Shown here piece after piece: positions 16,824-25,852 of a stretch of DNA of 64,000 bases. Source of the stretch: Breoghania corrubedonensis (GTDB lineage: Bacteria > Pseudomonadota > Alphaproteobacteria > Rhizobiales > Stappiaceae). A program made the translations under genes and the position numbers. The notes below the pieces were generated by a model. That model searched no databases and was not told where the DNA came from. It worked only from the letters and a program-made list of their open reading frames with translations. The first letter of the stretch is position 1; the number at the start of each line of letters is the position of its first letter. The stretch is taken from assembly GCF_003053845.1 (NCBI RefSeq), contig NZ_QAYG01000012.1, positions 1 through 64,000 of the forward strand, given 5' to 3'.

Positions 16824-17123
16824 TCAGGAGCAGTCCCCGTTCGCCGGGGGAGAGGCTGCCGGCGGATTGCCGCGGGGCATCGGTGCCGGCGAGCCGGGAA
16901 GCTGGCCGAAAATGTGGGATCCGCATTGCCCGTGGACCCAGGAGACGGTGACCGGAGCGCCCGCAGCCAGCCGCTTGACCAGCGGAACCGCCTGTTCTCC
17001 CAGAAGGATACCGAACAGGCCGATGAGGGCGATCACGGGAGGGGCGGGGGAGCGGACATGCAGCAGGCTGTAAATGACGCCGACCAGCACACCGGCAAGC
17101 AGCGAGAAGAGGTAGATTTTCAT
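16824..17123 (-). CDS. XapX domain protein (small membrane protein)
   Basis: This 99-residue protein has two transmembrane helices (about 3-22 and 28-48) with the motif LLAGVLVGVIYSLLHVRSPA and the phrase PVIALIGLFGILLGEQ, diagnostic of XapX/DUF1427 proteins. The tail extends about 35 residues past the usual end and is Pro-rich with two cysteines. The start at 17123 uses AAGGA seven bases upstream. XapX genes often lie beside isochorismatase-like hydrolases and amidohydrolases, as they do here. The function is unknown. Confidence 0.85.
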   Translation of the reverse strand: MKIYLFSLLAGVLVGVIYSLLHVRSPAPPVIALIGLFGILLGEQAVPLVKRLAAGAPVTVSWVHGQCGSHIFGQLPGSPAPMPRGNPPAASPPANGDCS

Positions 17124-17162
17124 CTCTGCATCCTTGATCACAAAGCGGGGATCACAATGCGT

Positions 17163-17194
17163 CTCCCCGCTTCGCGAAGATGCGAAGCGGGGAG
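17163..17194 (-). other. Intercistronic hairpin
   Basis: CTCCCCGCTTCGC at 17163-17175 pairs perfectly with 17182-17194 (13 bp, 6-base loop), between the isochorismatase-like gene and XapX. With no T-run it probably adjusts mRNA stability or partial termination within the operon. Confidence 0.55.
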
Positions 17195-17207
17195 AGCTTC
17201 AGGCGTG

Positions 17208-17864
17208 TCAGTGTCCTTCGGACGCCGCGAACATCCGCTTTGCGTAGGTGATGCCAAGCCCATAGGCTCCGCCGAATTTCCGAGCGATCCCGGTGGTCAT
17301 GTCATAGGTCTCGACCCGCGCCCAATCGCGCTGCAGTTCGAGAAGGTACTGCAGCGACGTCATGGGCCTTGCTCCGGCCTGAACCATGCGGTCCATGGCG
17401 CGGTCATGGGCCTCGCCGGAGATGTCGCCGCAGGCATCGGCGATCACGTAGACCTCGAAGCCCTGGTCGAGAGCCGACAGCGCCGGGCCGACGAGGCAGA
17501 CGCTGGTCCACAGCCCGCACAGGACAAGGCGCTTCTTGCCGATGCGGTTGACCTCGTCGATGACCGCAGCGTCTTCCCAGGTGTTCATCGAGGTGCGGTC
17601 AAGCAGCGCCTTGCCCGGGAAGGCATCGGTGATCTCGTCATACATCGGTCCGGAGAAGGACTTCTCGGCGACCGTCGTGAGGATTGCGGAAACGTTGAAC
17701 CCGGCAGCCGCATTGGCCACGAGCGCCGCGTTGTTGCGCAGAAGCGTCGTGTCGATCGACTTCGTCGCAAAGGACATCTGCGACTGGAAATCGATCATGA
17801 TCAGGGTGTGATCCGCCGGAGAGACGAGCTGTCCGCCAGGGGTTGGCGTGGCATTCAAGGTCAT
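17208..17864 (-). CDS. Isochorismatase-fold cysteine hydrolase
   Basis: This 218-residue protein shows the family motifs: Asp in LIMIDFQ (about residue 25), Lys in VAEKSF and the nucleophilic Cys in GLWTSVCLVGPAL, preceded by the cis-peptide region. Related enzymes hydrolyse amides such as nicotinamide, or carbamoyl groups; the substrate here is not determined. It is the first gene of a minus-strand set with XapX and the amidohydrolase, suggesting a shared amide-degrading or detoxifying pathway. Confidence 0.88.
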   Translation of the reverse strand: MTLNATPTPGGQLVSPADHTLIMIDFQSQMSFATKSIDTTLLRNNAALVANAAAGFNVSAILTTVAEKSFSGPMYDEITDAFPGKALLDRTSMNTWEDAAVIDEVNRIGKKRLVLCGLWTSVCLVGPALSALDQGFEVYVIADACGDISGEAHDRAMDRMVQAGARPMTSLQYLLELQRDWARVETYDMTTGIARKFGGAYGLGITYAKRMFAASEGH

Positions 17865-17982
17865 GGGGTGGCCTTTCGGGTAAAGCGAAAACGACCCATC
17901 ACCTATGGCAGCCGGGGAACCTCACTTCTTGTAGGGAAGTCGGGCGTTTTGAACATTCCAGTCTCATTTATGAGGGCGTCAT

Positions 17983-18870
17983 CTAGTGGATCGTCCGGGT
18001 GTCTCTTCCCAGCGAGAATTCCTGCAGCTCCCGCCGGAACCGTTCATCGTCGTGCAGACCGCACATCCTGATCACGTCGGAGACCGGCAGGCTCAGATCC
18101 TTGAGCAACTCCTTGGCCCTGTCGAGACGGTAATGGGTCAGCCAGATCGCGAGAGAGCAGCCCATCAACGCCTTGAAGCGTACCGAAAATTCCGCGGCGG
18201 ACAGGCCGAAACGGCGCCCGAGGGAACGTTCATCCATATGCTTGCTGAAATGGTCGGTCAGGTACTCGAGAACTTCCTTCACCTCGAACGGCGAGAAGGA
18301 CGCGCCGCCGGTTTCGGCCGGGGCGCGGTAGGCATGAAGAAGATGGCTGCACAGGGCCACGGCAACATGGTTCAGCATTTCCGGATTGCTGACGATATCG
18401 GGCTCAAGCTGGGATCGCAGCGCTTGGCCGATGTTCCAGACCACCTTGTCGGGAAATCCGCGCAGACATCTGAGCTTGCCGGGTTTCAGGCTGGCATGGG
18501 CGCAGGAGAGGTCCGCAATCAGGCCATAGGGCAGATGGATGCAGATGGCATCGAGCGGCTTGAAAAGCCGGATGGAAGCCCCCTCCTGAAGGTCGATCAG
18601 GCAGATCGTCCCCTTGCGATATGTCCGGCGCTCGCCTTCGCCATTCGCGGCGGAGACGTCGCAATGGCGCGTGTCCTCCAGATAAAGCGTCAGCAGGTAC
18701 GCATCCTGGGGGGGAATGACCACCAGGCGACTGTTGGCATTGGTCGCAAAGGCCTTCAGCAAGGTGGCCGTGAACAGATGATTTCCCGCGGGGGCAAGGC
18801 TGATGCAAGGGGAATCCTGAAGCCCGAAGCATGTTCCCATGCGGCCGGACTGGTCATTTTCAAAGTGCAC
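17983..18870 (-). CDS. AraC-family regulator
   Basis: The C-terminal about 100 residues form two helix-turn-helix units (LGRRFGLSAAEFSVRFKAL and the following VSDVIRMCGLHDDERFRREL). The N-terminal about 180 residues resemble an effector or cupin-like domain. The start is uncertain. I chose the GTG at 18870, seven bases after AAGGGAA; an ATG at 18840 has no good ribosome-binding site, and the open frame continues further upstream. It probably regulates the isochorismatase/XapX/amidohydrolase genes next to it. Confidence 0.78.
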   Translation of the reverse strand: MHFENDQSGRMGTCFGLQDSPCISLAPAGNHLFTATLLKAFATNANSRLVVIPPQDAYLLTLYLEDTRHCDVSAANGEGERRTYRKGTICLIDLQEGASIRLFKPLDAICIHLPYGLIADLSCAHASLKPGKLRCLRGFPDKVVWNIGQALRSQLEPDIVSNPEMLNHVAVALCSHLLHAYRAPAETGGASFSPFEVKEVLEYLTDHFSKHMDERSLGRRFGLSAAEFSVRFKALMGCSLAIWLTHYRLDRAKELLKDLSLPVSDVIRMCGLHDDERFRRELQEFSLGRDTRTIH

Positions 18871-19205
18871 CCGGAATTTCCCTTGCCAGAGTGGGGCCGC
18901 CCATACGGGTTTCAAGAAACCCGAGCAGGCATCGCAATGCCGCGAGGCTGCGGTAGAGTTTAGCCGAACCGGCCGCACATTCTTGTTTGTTTTGTTCCTT
19001 TTTTGCCGATTCAGATCCTGAACGCCACTCAAGATAGAGTGTGCTCCGGCCGCGCGATTTTGACGCGTGCGAGACAAAAAATGCGACTATTCGACAAGAC
19101 GGCGGCAACGCCGTCATTCAGGTTTCGCATTACCGAGTTGAATTGCCCGTTATCGCTAAGGCGCGAAAATCACTGTCCGACGTGAGTTCCTGGGGGTGGC
19201 GAAGT

Positions 19206-20147
19206 ATGGATGCTCAGCTGATGAACTCCACCAAAACACACGATAATCTGGGCTGCTCCCTGTCTAGGCTTGATGCGGACTTGCTCATCACCTCCGGTCA
19301 CATGAAGTTCCATCGCAAGATGTCCGCCTCGCCGGACCTGAGCCAGGTCGTTTCGCCGGCCAGCAACCGTGGCTTCCTGATCGGCGTTTCCGGTTCCGGC
19401 GGCCACAAGAGAACCGTGTTTGACGGCAAGCGGCGGACGGAGCAGCACTATTGCGCCAACACCGTCTACACGCGCAGCTTCTGTGAAGACTACAAGGCGG
19501 ATTTTTCCGGTGCCTTCGACTTCAGTCTCCTGGAAATGCCGGACCAGGGATTGGCGCGTGCCGCCGAACTGACCGGGTTCAGCACCGGAGGCAGTCTCCG
19601 GATCGGCCTGAAGGACAATGACCCCGTGGTCGCTTCCTTGATGAAGGCATTGTTCTGCGCGCATGAGGAGGGAAAAAAGAGCAACGCCCTGTTTGTCGAT
19701 CAGATCGCGACGGCCATCAGCATTCACCTGCTGCAATACTATTCGGACAGCCCGGCGACGCCGCAGTTCCGGTCCGAGAGGCTTTCCGCCGCCCGTGTCC
19801 AGCGCGCCAAGGACATGATCGCCGCGGCGCCTTCAGGCGCGCTCTCCATCGCGGAGCTCGCGCAAGCCTGCAACGTGCCGACCGGTCTTTTCATCACGGC
19901 ATTTCGCGACAGCACGGGCAAGACGCCGCATCAGTGGCTCCAGCAGCACCGGATCGACAAGGCCTGCGATCTGCTGCGCCACACGGTCAAGCCCCTGCGG
20001 GAAATCGCGGTCGAATGCGGCTTTTCGGATCAGAGCCATTTCACGCGCGCCTTTTCGCGTGCCTTCAGCCTCAGCCCGGGAAGCTGGAGGAGGCGTTGCG
20101 GAGAAAGCCGCGAAAGGGCGTCCGGCGGCGATGACGGTGAATGGTGA
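19206..20147 (+). CDS. AraC-family regulator
   Basis: This 313-residue protein has a C-terminal AraC DNA-binding domain (about 205-300: LSIAELAQACNVPTGLFITAF ... IAVECGFSDQSHFTRAFSRAF) and an N-terminal effector region. It shares the closing motif and the HQWL block with the next gene, so the two look like diverged paralogues. The start at 19206 is the first ATG after a G-rich stretch. A longer frame reaches upstream to 19041 but crosses the divergent promoter region. Confidence 0.85.
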   Translation: MDAQLMNSTKTHDNLGCSLSRLDADLLITSGHMKFHRKMSASPDLSQVVSPASNRGFLIGVSGSGGHKRTVFDGKRRTEQHYCANTVYTRSFCEDYKADFSGAFDFSLLEMPDQGLARAAELTGFSTGGSLRIGLKDNDPVVASLMKALFCAHEEGKKSNALFVDQIATAISIHLLQYYSDSPATPQFRSERLSAARVQRAKDMIAAAPSGALSIAELAQACNVPTGLFITAFRDSTGKTPHQWLQQHRIDKACDLLRHTVKPLREIAVECGFSDQSHFTRAFSRAFSLSPGSWRRRCGESRERASGGDDGEW

Positions 20148-20245
20148 CGACGGTGATTGGTGAGGCGTGACCCGATGCGGGGCATCGGCGATCGGCACGG
20201 CTCGCTTGTGTGGCTGGAGGCGCACCACTAATGCACTGAGTTCCA

Positions 20246-20298
20246 TGGATAGACTTATCGAAACGGAAGGGAACGTTTCGTTTCGATAAGTCTATCCA
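20246..20298. repeat. Perfect 19-bp inverted repeat between AraC genes
   Basis: TGGATAGACTTATCGAAAC at 20246-20264 pairs perfectly with 20280-20298 across a 15-base loop. It lies 98 bases after the second AraC gene and 87 bases before the third. It could act as a terminator-like hairpin, a dyad operator for an AraC protein, or the remnant ends of a small mobile element. No T-run follows. Confidence 0.75.
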
Positions 20299-20385
20299 CT
20301 AGGTGGATCTGACGTTTGGCATTATGAATTGCATCTTTGGAACATGCGGTGCCTCGAGGCCCGCGGTGAGGCTAGGGATTGAACG

Positions 20386-21270
20386 ATGGATCCACGGCTC
20401 CCGAGTGAACCTGTCCCGCGTGATAGCCTGCCCAGGCCGGATATCGCCTCGCTCGACCTTGCGGGCATCGCGGTTCAACGGACCCGCCACGATGGATCGT
20501 CGACCGAAAAGGCACCGGAAACGCCGGTTTGCGATGCGTTCGGCATCATCGTGCAGCTCCGTCGTTTCGATCATCACAAGCTTTGGCGTGAGCGACAGCT
20601 GTACTTCGAGGGCGGCCACGATGCGGCCACTCTGTCGATAACGGACATGCGCCTGAGGTGGCAGTGCCACCATCTCTCCACCTTTGACAACGTCCGCTTC
20701 CTTGTTCCGTTTGCAAGCTTGCGGCGTTTCGTCGATGGCGTCGGCCGGCGGGATTTCAACGGCCTGTTGCCTCAGCAAGGCACGTGCGACCAGGTCATGC
20801 TGGGCCTGTGCCAGGCATTGCTGCCCGCCCTGGAAAACCCGCAAGACGCCCATCCCCTGTTTCTCGAGCAGATGAAGCTGGCGATCTTCACGCACCTCGT
20901 TCAGGAATACGGGGAACTGAGCTTCAGTTCGCAGGCGAAGGGGTCTCTTGCGGGCTGGCAGGAAAAGCGCGTCATCGACTATATCGTCGAACACCTCGAC
21001 GAGCCCTTTTCCATTTCATCGCTGGCGGAGGCATGTGGCTTGTCCCGCAGCTATTTCATCAAGGCCTTTCAGCGCAGTTTCGGCCGCACGCCGCATCAAT
21101 GGCTGACCGAGTATCGGGTCAAGCGTGCGCGTGAACTGCTTCAGATGAGCATGCCGATTTCCGAAATCGCCCTGGCTTGCGGTTTTTCGGACCAAAGCCA
21201 TTTCACAAGGGTCTTTTCAAAGCTTGTCGGCACGTCTCCCGCTCGCTACCGGCAGAGCACAAAGCGCTGA
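20386..21270 (+). CDS. AraC-family regulator
   Basis: This 294-residue protein carries an AraC DNA-binding domain at about 190-290 (FSISSLAEACGLSRSYFIKAF ... IALACGFSDQSHFTRVFSKLV). The N-terminus is a poorly conserved effector domain. AGGGA lies seven bases before the ATG. It ends about 400 bases before the amidase gene, which it may control. It resembles the preceding AraC gene in motif wording, consistent with tandem duplication. Confidence 0.87.
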   Translation: MDPRLPSEPVPRDSLPRPDIASLDLAGIAVQRTRHDGSSTEKAPETPVCDAFGIIVQLRRFDHHKLWRERQLYFEGGHDAATLSITDMRLRWQCHHLSTFDNVRFLVPFASLRRFVDGVGRRDFNGLLPQQGTCDQVMLGLCQALLPALENPQDAHPLFLEQMKLAIFTHLVQEYGELSFSSQAKGSLAGWQEKRVIDYIVEHLDEPFSISSLAEACGLSRSYFIKAFQRSFGRTPHQWLTEYRVKRARELLQMSMPISEIALACGFSDQSHFTRVFSKLVGTSPARYRQSTKR

Positions 21271-21666
21271 GGTGCTCTTGTGTCCGTTGGACAGAATCTG
21301 CGCAATTAAAGCTGCTCTTTGCACCTGCTGACCAGGTTGTCGCGCTTCGGGTCCCGACCAAAAGACCGGGGCAGGGGGGCTGCCACCGAGAGCGGGGTGA
21401 GGGGGCTGCCGTATGCGAAAGATCATCAATTTTCGGATGCCGCTCTTCGTCTTAGATCCGGTCTTCCAAGCGTGCAGCTCGACGACCAGCATTTCATCGA
21501 CCGCCAGAGCCGCGGCCAACGCGACAGCGCGGGCTTCACCGGGATTGGTCACGCGATTTCCGTGCCCTGTCATAAATGACAGGAAGTGGCCTGTCTGTCC
21601 GGCTGGGTGCGCCGCACAACCGCCGCGGCTTGGCACGTTGGATCTGCGGGAGTATCCCAGTGCGTC
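21271..21666. other. Intergenic region, no gene seen
   Basis: About 400 bases lie between the third AraC gene and the amidase. The frames on both strands are short or have no protein-like composition. It likely contains the amidase promoter. Confidence 0.45.
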
Positions 21667-22881
21667 ATGACCCAAAGCTCTTCTCCCGATCCTTTCGGCG
21701 CGCTCGTTGAATACCTTGACATTCCCCCTGTGAAGAACGGCCCGCTCGACGGGACGCGGTTCACGGTCAAGGACAACATCGACATCGCCGGCCACCGTAC
21801 CTCCTACGGCAGCCCCGCGTGGCGGGATGCTCACCCCGCCCCCACACACAATGCGCTTTGTGTCGATCAGTTGCTCGCGGCAGGGGCACGCTGCGTGGGC
21901 AAGGCCATCGCGGACGAGTTCACTTACAGCCTCGACGGCGAAAGCCAGTTTTTCGGCACGCCCTGCAACGCCAGGGCACCGGACCGCATCCCCGGCGGCT
22001 CGTCGAGTGGTTCCGCTGCCTCCGTTGCCAACGGGTTGGCGGATTTCTCGATCGGTACCGATTCAGGCGGCTCCGTGCGCGTTCCTGCGAGCCTGTGCGG
22101 GATCTGGGGGATGCGCCCGTCCCTGCACCGGATCTCCGAAGCCGGAGTGCTGCCCTTCATGCCCGGTGTCAGCACAGTCGGCGTTCTGGCGGCGCGGTTT
22201 GAGCATCTCGATGCGGCGGCGCGCGTGTTGCTGCGCAGCGGCCCCAGACCGGCCGTAGCGTTGCAGCGACTGCTGGTGCTGAGCGACGCGGTGGAGATCT
22301 CCGATATGGCGGTACAGGAGCAGGTTCACGCGGCGCTGAAAGCCATTGCGTCGCGATCGGGCCTCGTGCCGGAACCGATCCGCTTCGCGCAGCTCATCGG
22401 GGAGGACATACCGCTGAGCGATTGCAACCTGAAGGCGCTTCGCGATCTGCAAACGGCGGAATTCCAGAGCACGGTCGGCAACTGGATCGAGACCGTCCAG
22501 CCCGAACTCGGCTTCACCTTCTCCATGGCCTACGGCAACGTGCGCGATTTCGACCGGATCGCGGCACTTGAGAGCGTGGTGCGCTGCGAACGGCTTTTCG
22601 AGCGGATCAACGCGGCGCTGCCGCCCGGCACGGTCATTTGCTTCCCGACCACCCCGGTCATCGCACCGCTGAAAGGTTCGCTGAACACGCTCGAAGCGGT
22701 GATGGCGTTCTACGATCCCACAATGACCCTCACCGCGTTCTCCGGGGTCGGGCGCCTGCCGGAAATCTCGGCCCCCTTGCTGACAGTCGAGGAATGCCCG
22801 GTCGGCCTCTCCTTTGCTGCCGGACACTATCAGGACGAATTCCTGCTGGCAGCGGTGCAGGCCTCTTTGCCACGCGCGTGA
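21667..22881 (+). CDS. Amidase signature family hydrolase
   Basis: This 404-residue protein contains the Ser-cisSer-Lys triad of the amidase signature: Lys in FTVKDNID, the glycine/serine loop GGSSSGSAA and the nucleophile region GTDSGGSVRVPA. It is shorter than many amidases (about 450-500) and fits the AtzF/amidase subgroup that hydrolyses small amides. The start at 21667 follows the first in-frame ATG with alphaproteobacterial-style N-terminus. Upstream AraC genes may regulate it. Confidence 0.9.
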   Translation: MTQSSSPDPFGALVEYLDIPPVKNGPLDGTRFTVKDNIDIAGHRTSYGSPAWRDAHPAPTHNALCVDQLLAAGARCVGKAIADEFTYSLDGESQFFGTPCNARAPDRIPGGSSSGSAASVANGLADFSIGTDSGGSVRVPASLCGIWGMRPSLHRISEAGVLPFMPGVSTVGVLAARFEHLDAAARVLLRSGPRPAVALQRLLVLSDAVEISDMAVQEQVHAALKAIASRSGLVPEPIRFAQLIGEDIPLSDCNLKALRDLQTAEFQSTVGNWIETVQPELGFTFSMAYGNVRDFDRIAALESVVRCERLFERINAALPPGTVICFPTTPVIAPLKGSLNTLEAVMAFYDPTMTLTAFSGVGRLPEISAPLLTVEECPVGLSFAAGHYQDEFLLAAVQASLPRA

Positions 22882-23334
22882 CAGAGCCAGGCGCGCGGAT
22901 GACCGGCGCACGTGGCACGAGGATAGGAACATTGAGGCATCGCGAATTTGGAGGCGGACGCGAATGCCGCGTGGTGCGGAAAAGCCACGGTTGGCGGAAA
23001 AAATGAGACAATGCGCCTGTTTTTTCCGGCGTTGTCCTGTACTCGCTTGCTGCAAGGGGCGGAAACCGTATCGGGAATTGAAATGAGCGATTTCCGATCA
23101 TGGCACCGGGTGATCATGAAAGTTGTTTGAGGCTGTCATTCGTCGATCTACCGATCAGTGAATGGTCGTGCTTCCGGTGGTCGCGCAAGAAATAGTAAAA
23201 ATCAGATCATCGCATTCGGAAATATTCAGAAAAGAGAGATAAATTTAGACATGAACAAATGATTATACCAATTATCTAAATGATATTAGCGATTTCATAA
23301 ATATAAATTCTGCACCTTCCACAAATAACGATAA

Positions 23335-23354
23335 CAAGATATATATATATCTTG
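23335..23354. repeat. 20-bp perfect AT palindrome
   Basis: CAAGATATATATATATCTTG is perfectly self-complementary and lies 16 bases upstream of the -35 box of the candidate small RNA. It could be a regulator site or a cruciform-prone element. Confidence 0.6.
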
Positions 23355-23370
23355 AGAAGCGTGCGTCATT

Positions 23371-23399
23371 TTGACGAGATTTATAATATTATTTAATAA
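23371..23399 (+). promoter_or_regulatory. Sigma-70-like promoter
   Basis: TTGACG (23371-23376) and TAATAA (23394-23399) are separated by the ideal 17 bases in an AT-rich tract. No ORF follows before an intrinsic terminator. Confidence 0.5.
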
Positions 23400-23404
23400 A
23401 AGTC

Positions 23405-23479
23405 GGCTGACATATCATCTATTCGAGTGATTCCTGAAGCAGACAAGGAACCCCGGTGCTGATGGCGCCGGGGTTTTTT
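23405..23479 (+). ncRNA. Candidate small RNA, about 75 nt
   Basis: A good promoter ends at 23399, and a strong terminator starts 50 bases later. The interval has no start codon with a ribosome-binding site and no coding frame. The predicted transcript would be a short unstructured 5' segment followed by a GC-rich hairpin and six U residues, a typical Hfq-type layout. This is an inference from sequence signals only. Confidence 0.38.
23449..23479 (+). terminator. Intrinsic terminator
   Basis: AACCCCGG at 23449-23456 pairs with CCGGGGTT at 23468-23475, with extra pairing inside, and runs into six T residues (23474-23479). It is orphaned: the nearest plus-strand gene end is 570 bases away. Confidence 0.85.
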
Positions 23480-23621
23480 GCTTTGGAGCGCGCGGCTGTC
23501 TCTCATCTGCACACGGCTTTCCGGTTGAGCGGGCCGCGGGCGCACACCGCAGGCTTTGGTGAGAAATGGCGGCGACGGTCGGCTCCGGGCCCTTGGCAGC
23601 CGCTCTCCAGGTGAACGGAGC

Positions 23622-24605
23622 CTATCGCGCCTCAAATTGCCATGATGATGTGACACCGGTCTTCGATCCTGCATCGTCTTTCGGAGATGTCCCGAAAGTG
23701 CGACGGAACGCTTGGCTGAAAGCGCTTTGCGATCGGTAGCCGACCGTGTTTGCGATGTCGGCCACGGTCGCATCTCCGTGCATGAGAGCCGTTCGCGCGA
23801 TGGTGAGACGCCACGAGCGCAGATACGAAAGGGGGGGCAGGCCGATGCGGTGAGTGAATTCCGCTGCAAAGGCTGCCCGCGACATACCGGCGACGCCTGC
23901 CAGCTCGGCCACGGTCCACGGATGGGCGACGTCTCCGTGCAGGGCGCGCAGGGCGCGTCCGATCCGAGGGTCGAGCAGCGCGCCGAGCCACCCCATCTCG
24001 GTGGGCCCGACATGGCTGACATAGGCGCGGATTGCCTCCACCAGCAGAACATCGGCAAGGCGAGCGCTCACGATTTCATGCCCTATCGTGTCACGCTCGA
24101 TCTCGTTCGACATGAGCGTGAGTACCGTCGCAATCGCGCCGGATGTCGAGGAGCGCCGCGGCACGATCATGCAATCCGGCAGCATGCCCAGAAGAAAATC
24201 GGCGTTCGCCCCTGAGAAGGAGACGGTCCCGCCGATCCCGATCGTTTCATCCCCGTTTATACGGGCGACATCGCGGCCGGGGCCGTCATAGAGGCTGCGA
24301 CCATCGATGGGGGTCAGCGCCGGGTCGCTCGCTACGGCGTATTCCGTGCGCCCGATCAGACAGACATCCCCCGCCTGCATCGGCTGCGGCGCATGTCCCG
24401 GGATCAGCAACCACGATTCACCCCGCAACAGTGCCACGAACTTGAGGCGGTCAATACCGGGAAAGGACAGTGCCCATTGGCCTGCCGCCTCTATCCGGGT
24501 TTGCCGCGTTACCCGCGCGCCAAGGACATCGAGCACATTCGACAGGGGGTCGAGTGGGGAGCTGGACGATCGCGACAATTTTAGAGACTCCCTAGCGTCG
24601 TTCAT
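23622..24605 (-). CDS. AraC-family regulator with cupin_6 domain
   Basis: This 327-residue protein has an N-terminal cupin domain typical of the AraC/cupin_6 subfamily (about 30-190: SFPGIDRLKFVALLRGESWLL, then GDVCLIGR). A C-terminal AraC DNA-binding domain (about 215-310) contains VAELAGVAGMSRAAFAAEF and IANTVGYRSQSAFSQAFRR. The start at 24605 sits after an AGGA seven bases upstream. It is divergent from a short-chain dehydrogenase gene across 60 bases and very likely regulates it. Confidence 0.9.
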   Translation of the reverse strand: MNDARESLKLSRSSSSPLDPLSNVLDVLGARVTRQTRIEAAGQWALSFPGIDRLKFVALLRGESWLLIPGHAPQPMQAGDVCLIGRTEYAVASDPALTPIDGRSLYDGPGRDVARINGDETIGIGGTVSFSGANADFLLGMLPDCMIVPRRSSTSGAIATVLTLMSNEIERDTIGHEIVSARLADVLLVEAIRAYVSHVGPTEMGWLGALLDPRIGRALRALHGDVAHPWTVAELAGVAGMSRAAFAAEFTHRIGLPPLSYLRSWRLTIARTALMHGDATVADIANTVGYRSQSAFSQAFRRTFGTSPKDDAGSKTGVTSSWQFEAR

Positions 24606-24665
24606 CTCCCCTTCCTCGTATATGTCCGTCTCACGGGAAACAACCATCGATGAGGGAGAGGTTTC

Positions 24666-25400
24666 ATGACGATCGAAGGAAAGGTTGTCGCCATAACCGG
24701 CGCAAGCAGCGGCATCGGCCGGGCGACGGCGAAACTGCTTGCCGAACGCGGGGCGCTTGTCGTGCTCGGCGCCCGCAGAGAGCCGGTGCTCGAAGCGCTG
24801 GCGGAGGAAATTGCCGCCGCCGGCGGCCGAGCCGCCTTCAAGGCCACGGACGTACGCCGGCGGGGCGATCTGGAGGCGCTTGTGTCCACCGCCACCGAAC
24901 GCTTCGACCGTCTCGACGTCATCATCAACAATGCGGGGATCGGTCCGATCTCCCGCTTCGATGCGCTGCGCGTCGAGGATTGGGATGCGATGATCGACGT
25001 CAATCTGCGTGGCACGCTCTACGGCATCGCCGCCGCGCTGCCGGTCTTTGCGCGCCAGAAACATGGACACGTCATCAACGTCGTCTCGACGGCCGGCATC
25101 AAGATCGTGCCGACGATGGGGGTCTACGCCGCCACCAAGAACGCGGTCCGAACGGCGACGGAGGCACTGAGGCAGGAAGCGGGAGCGAACCTGCGGGTGA
25201 CCGAAATATCGCCGGGGATGATCTCCACCAATTTCGCAGACAGTATCACCGAGCCGTCGACGAGGCAGTCGATCGCGGAGCGGCTGGGGGATATCGCGAT
25301 TTCGCCCGAGGCGGTCGCGCGCGGCATCCTCTATGCGATCGAGCAACCTTCGGACGTGGAGGTCGGCAGCATCGTCATCCGGCCCACGGCCCAGGATTGA
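24666..25400 (+). CDS. Short-chain dehydrogenase/reductase
   Basis: This 244-residue protein is a classical SDR: cofactor motif GASSGIG near residue 14, NNAG near 88 and catalytic Ser with YAATK near 155. The Arg residues early in strand 2 (LGARREP) favour NADP(H). The substrate is unknown. GGGAGAGG just upstream fixes the start. It pairs with the divergent cupin_6 AraC regulator, a common arrangement for induced oxidoreductases. Confidence 0.92.
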   Translation: MTIEGKVVAITGASSGIGRATAKLLAERGALVVLGARREPVLEALAEEIAAAGGRAAFKATDVRRRGDLEALVSTATERFDRLDVIINNAGIGPISRFDALRVEDWDAMIDVNLRGTLYGIAAALPVFARQKHGHVINVVSTAGIKIVPTMGVYAATKNAVRTATEALRQEAGANLRVTEISPGMISTNFADSITEPSTRQSIAERLGDIAISPEAVARGILYAIEQPSDVEVGSIVIRPTAQD

Positions 25401-25852
25401 GCGCGCCATGAGCTCGGGGCCCTCGATCCGGCGTCGCGACAGCGGAACGCGGGCGCGACGAAATCCGGCTTTGTCCGCACCTCGGTCGTTTGTCCGGCAA
25501 CGAGCAGATGTCCGGTTCCGAAATCTGGGCACGAGCCGCTATATGGCTGAAATGGCGGCGCTGAGCTGCCGTTATGCTTCGGGGCAGGGAGGGGGCTGTC
25601 GGCTTTCAAGCAACATATCGCCGAAGCGGACATTCATGCAGATCCGGGCGGTGGTAGGTTTCGGCCCGGAGCGGTCATTCACAAGGCATTGAGGTAATGA
25701 CCGCTTCGCGCCCTCATTTCGGTCGTTCGGGCTGCGCATGAATTCTCCAGAAGCTGTCACCCTCCCAAATCAGATAGGATGTCCGGTCCGGGGTGGAAAG
25801 CGGACTGCCGGCTTTTGCCTGCGATCACGCTGAAACAGCCGCCGCGGGTGGT
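25401..25852. other. Intergenic region, no gene supported
   Basis: Open frames here are arginine- and serine-rich without domains. The text resembles degenerate sequence common in alphaproteobacterial genomes. I see no start with a good ribosome-binding site and no RNA gene. Confidence 0.45.

Larger units (their letters stand above)
22882..23621. other. Long, partly AT-rich intergenic region
   Basis: The first half has ordinary GC content and no gene. From about 23190 to 23400 it becomes strongly AT-rich and holds a palindrome (23335-23354), a promoter (23371-23399) and a terminator (23449-23479). The amidase gene ends more than 500 bases before that terminator. A candidate small RNA is listed separately. 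Confidence 0.6.

Noticed and set aside
15009-18071. A 1020-residue open frame on the plus strand
   Set aside because: It runs antisense to the amidohydrolase, XapX and isochorismatase-like genes, has no domain, and its length reflects high GC content at codon position three of the real genes.
25401-25700. Plus-strand frame after the dehydrogenase gene
   Set aside because: Composition is Arg and Ser rich, no domain is seen and the text resembles degenerate intergenic sequence found widely in alphaproteobacteria.
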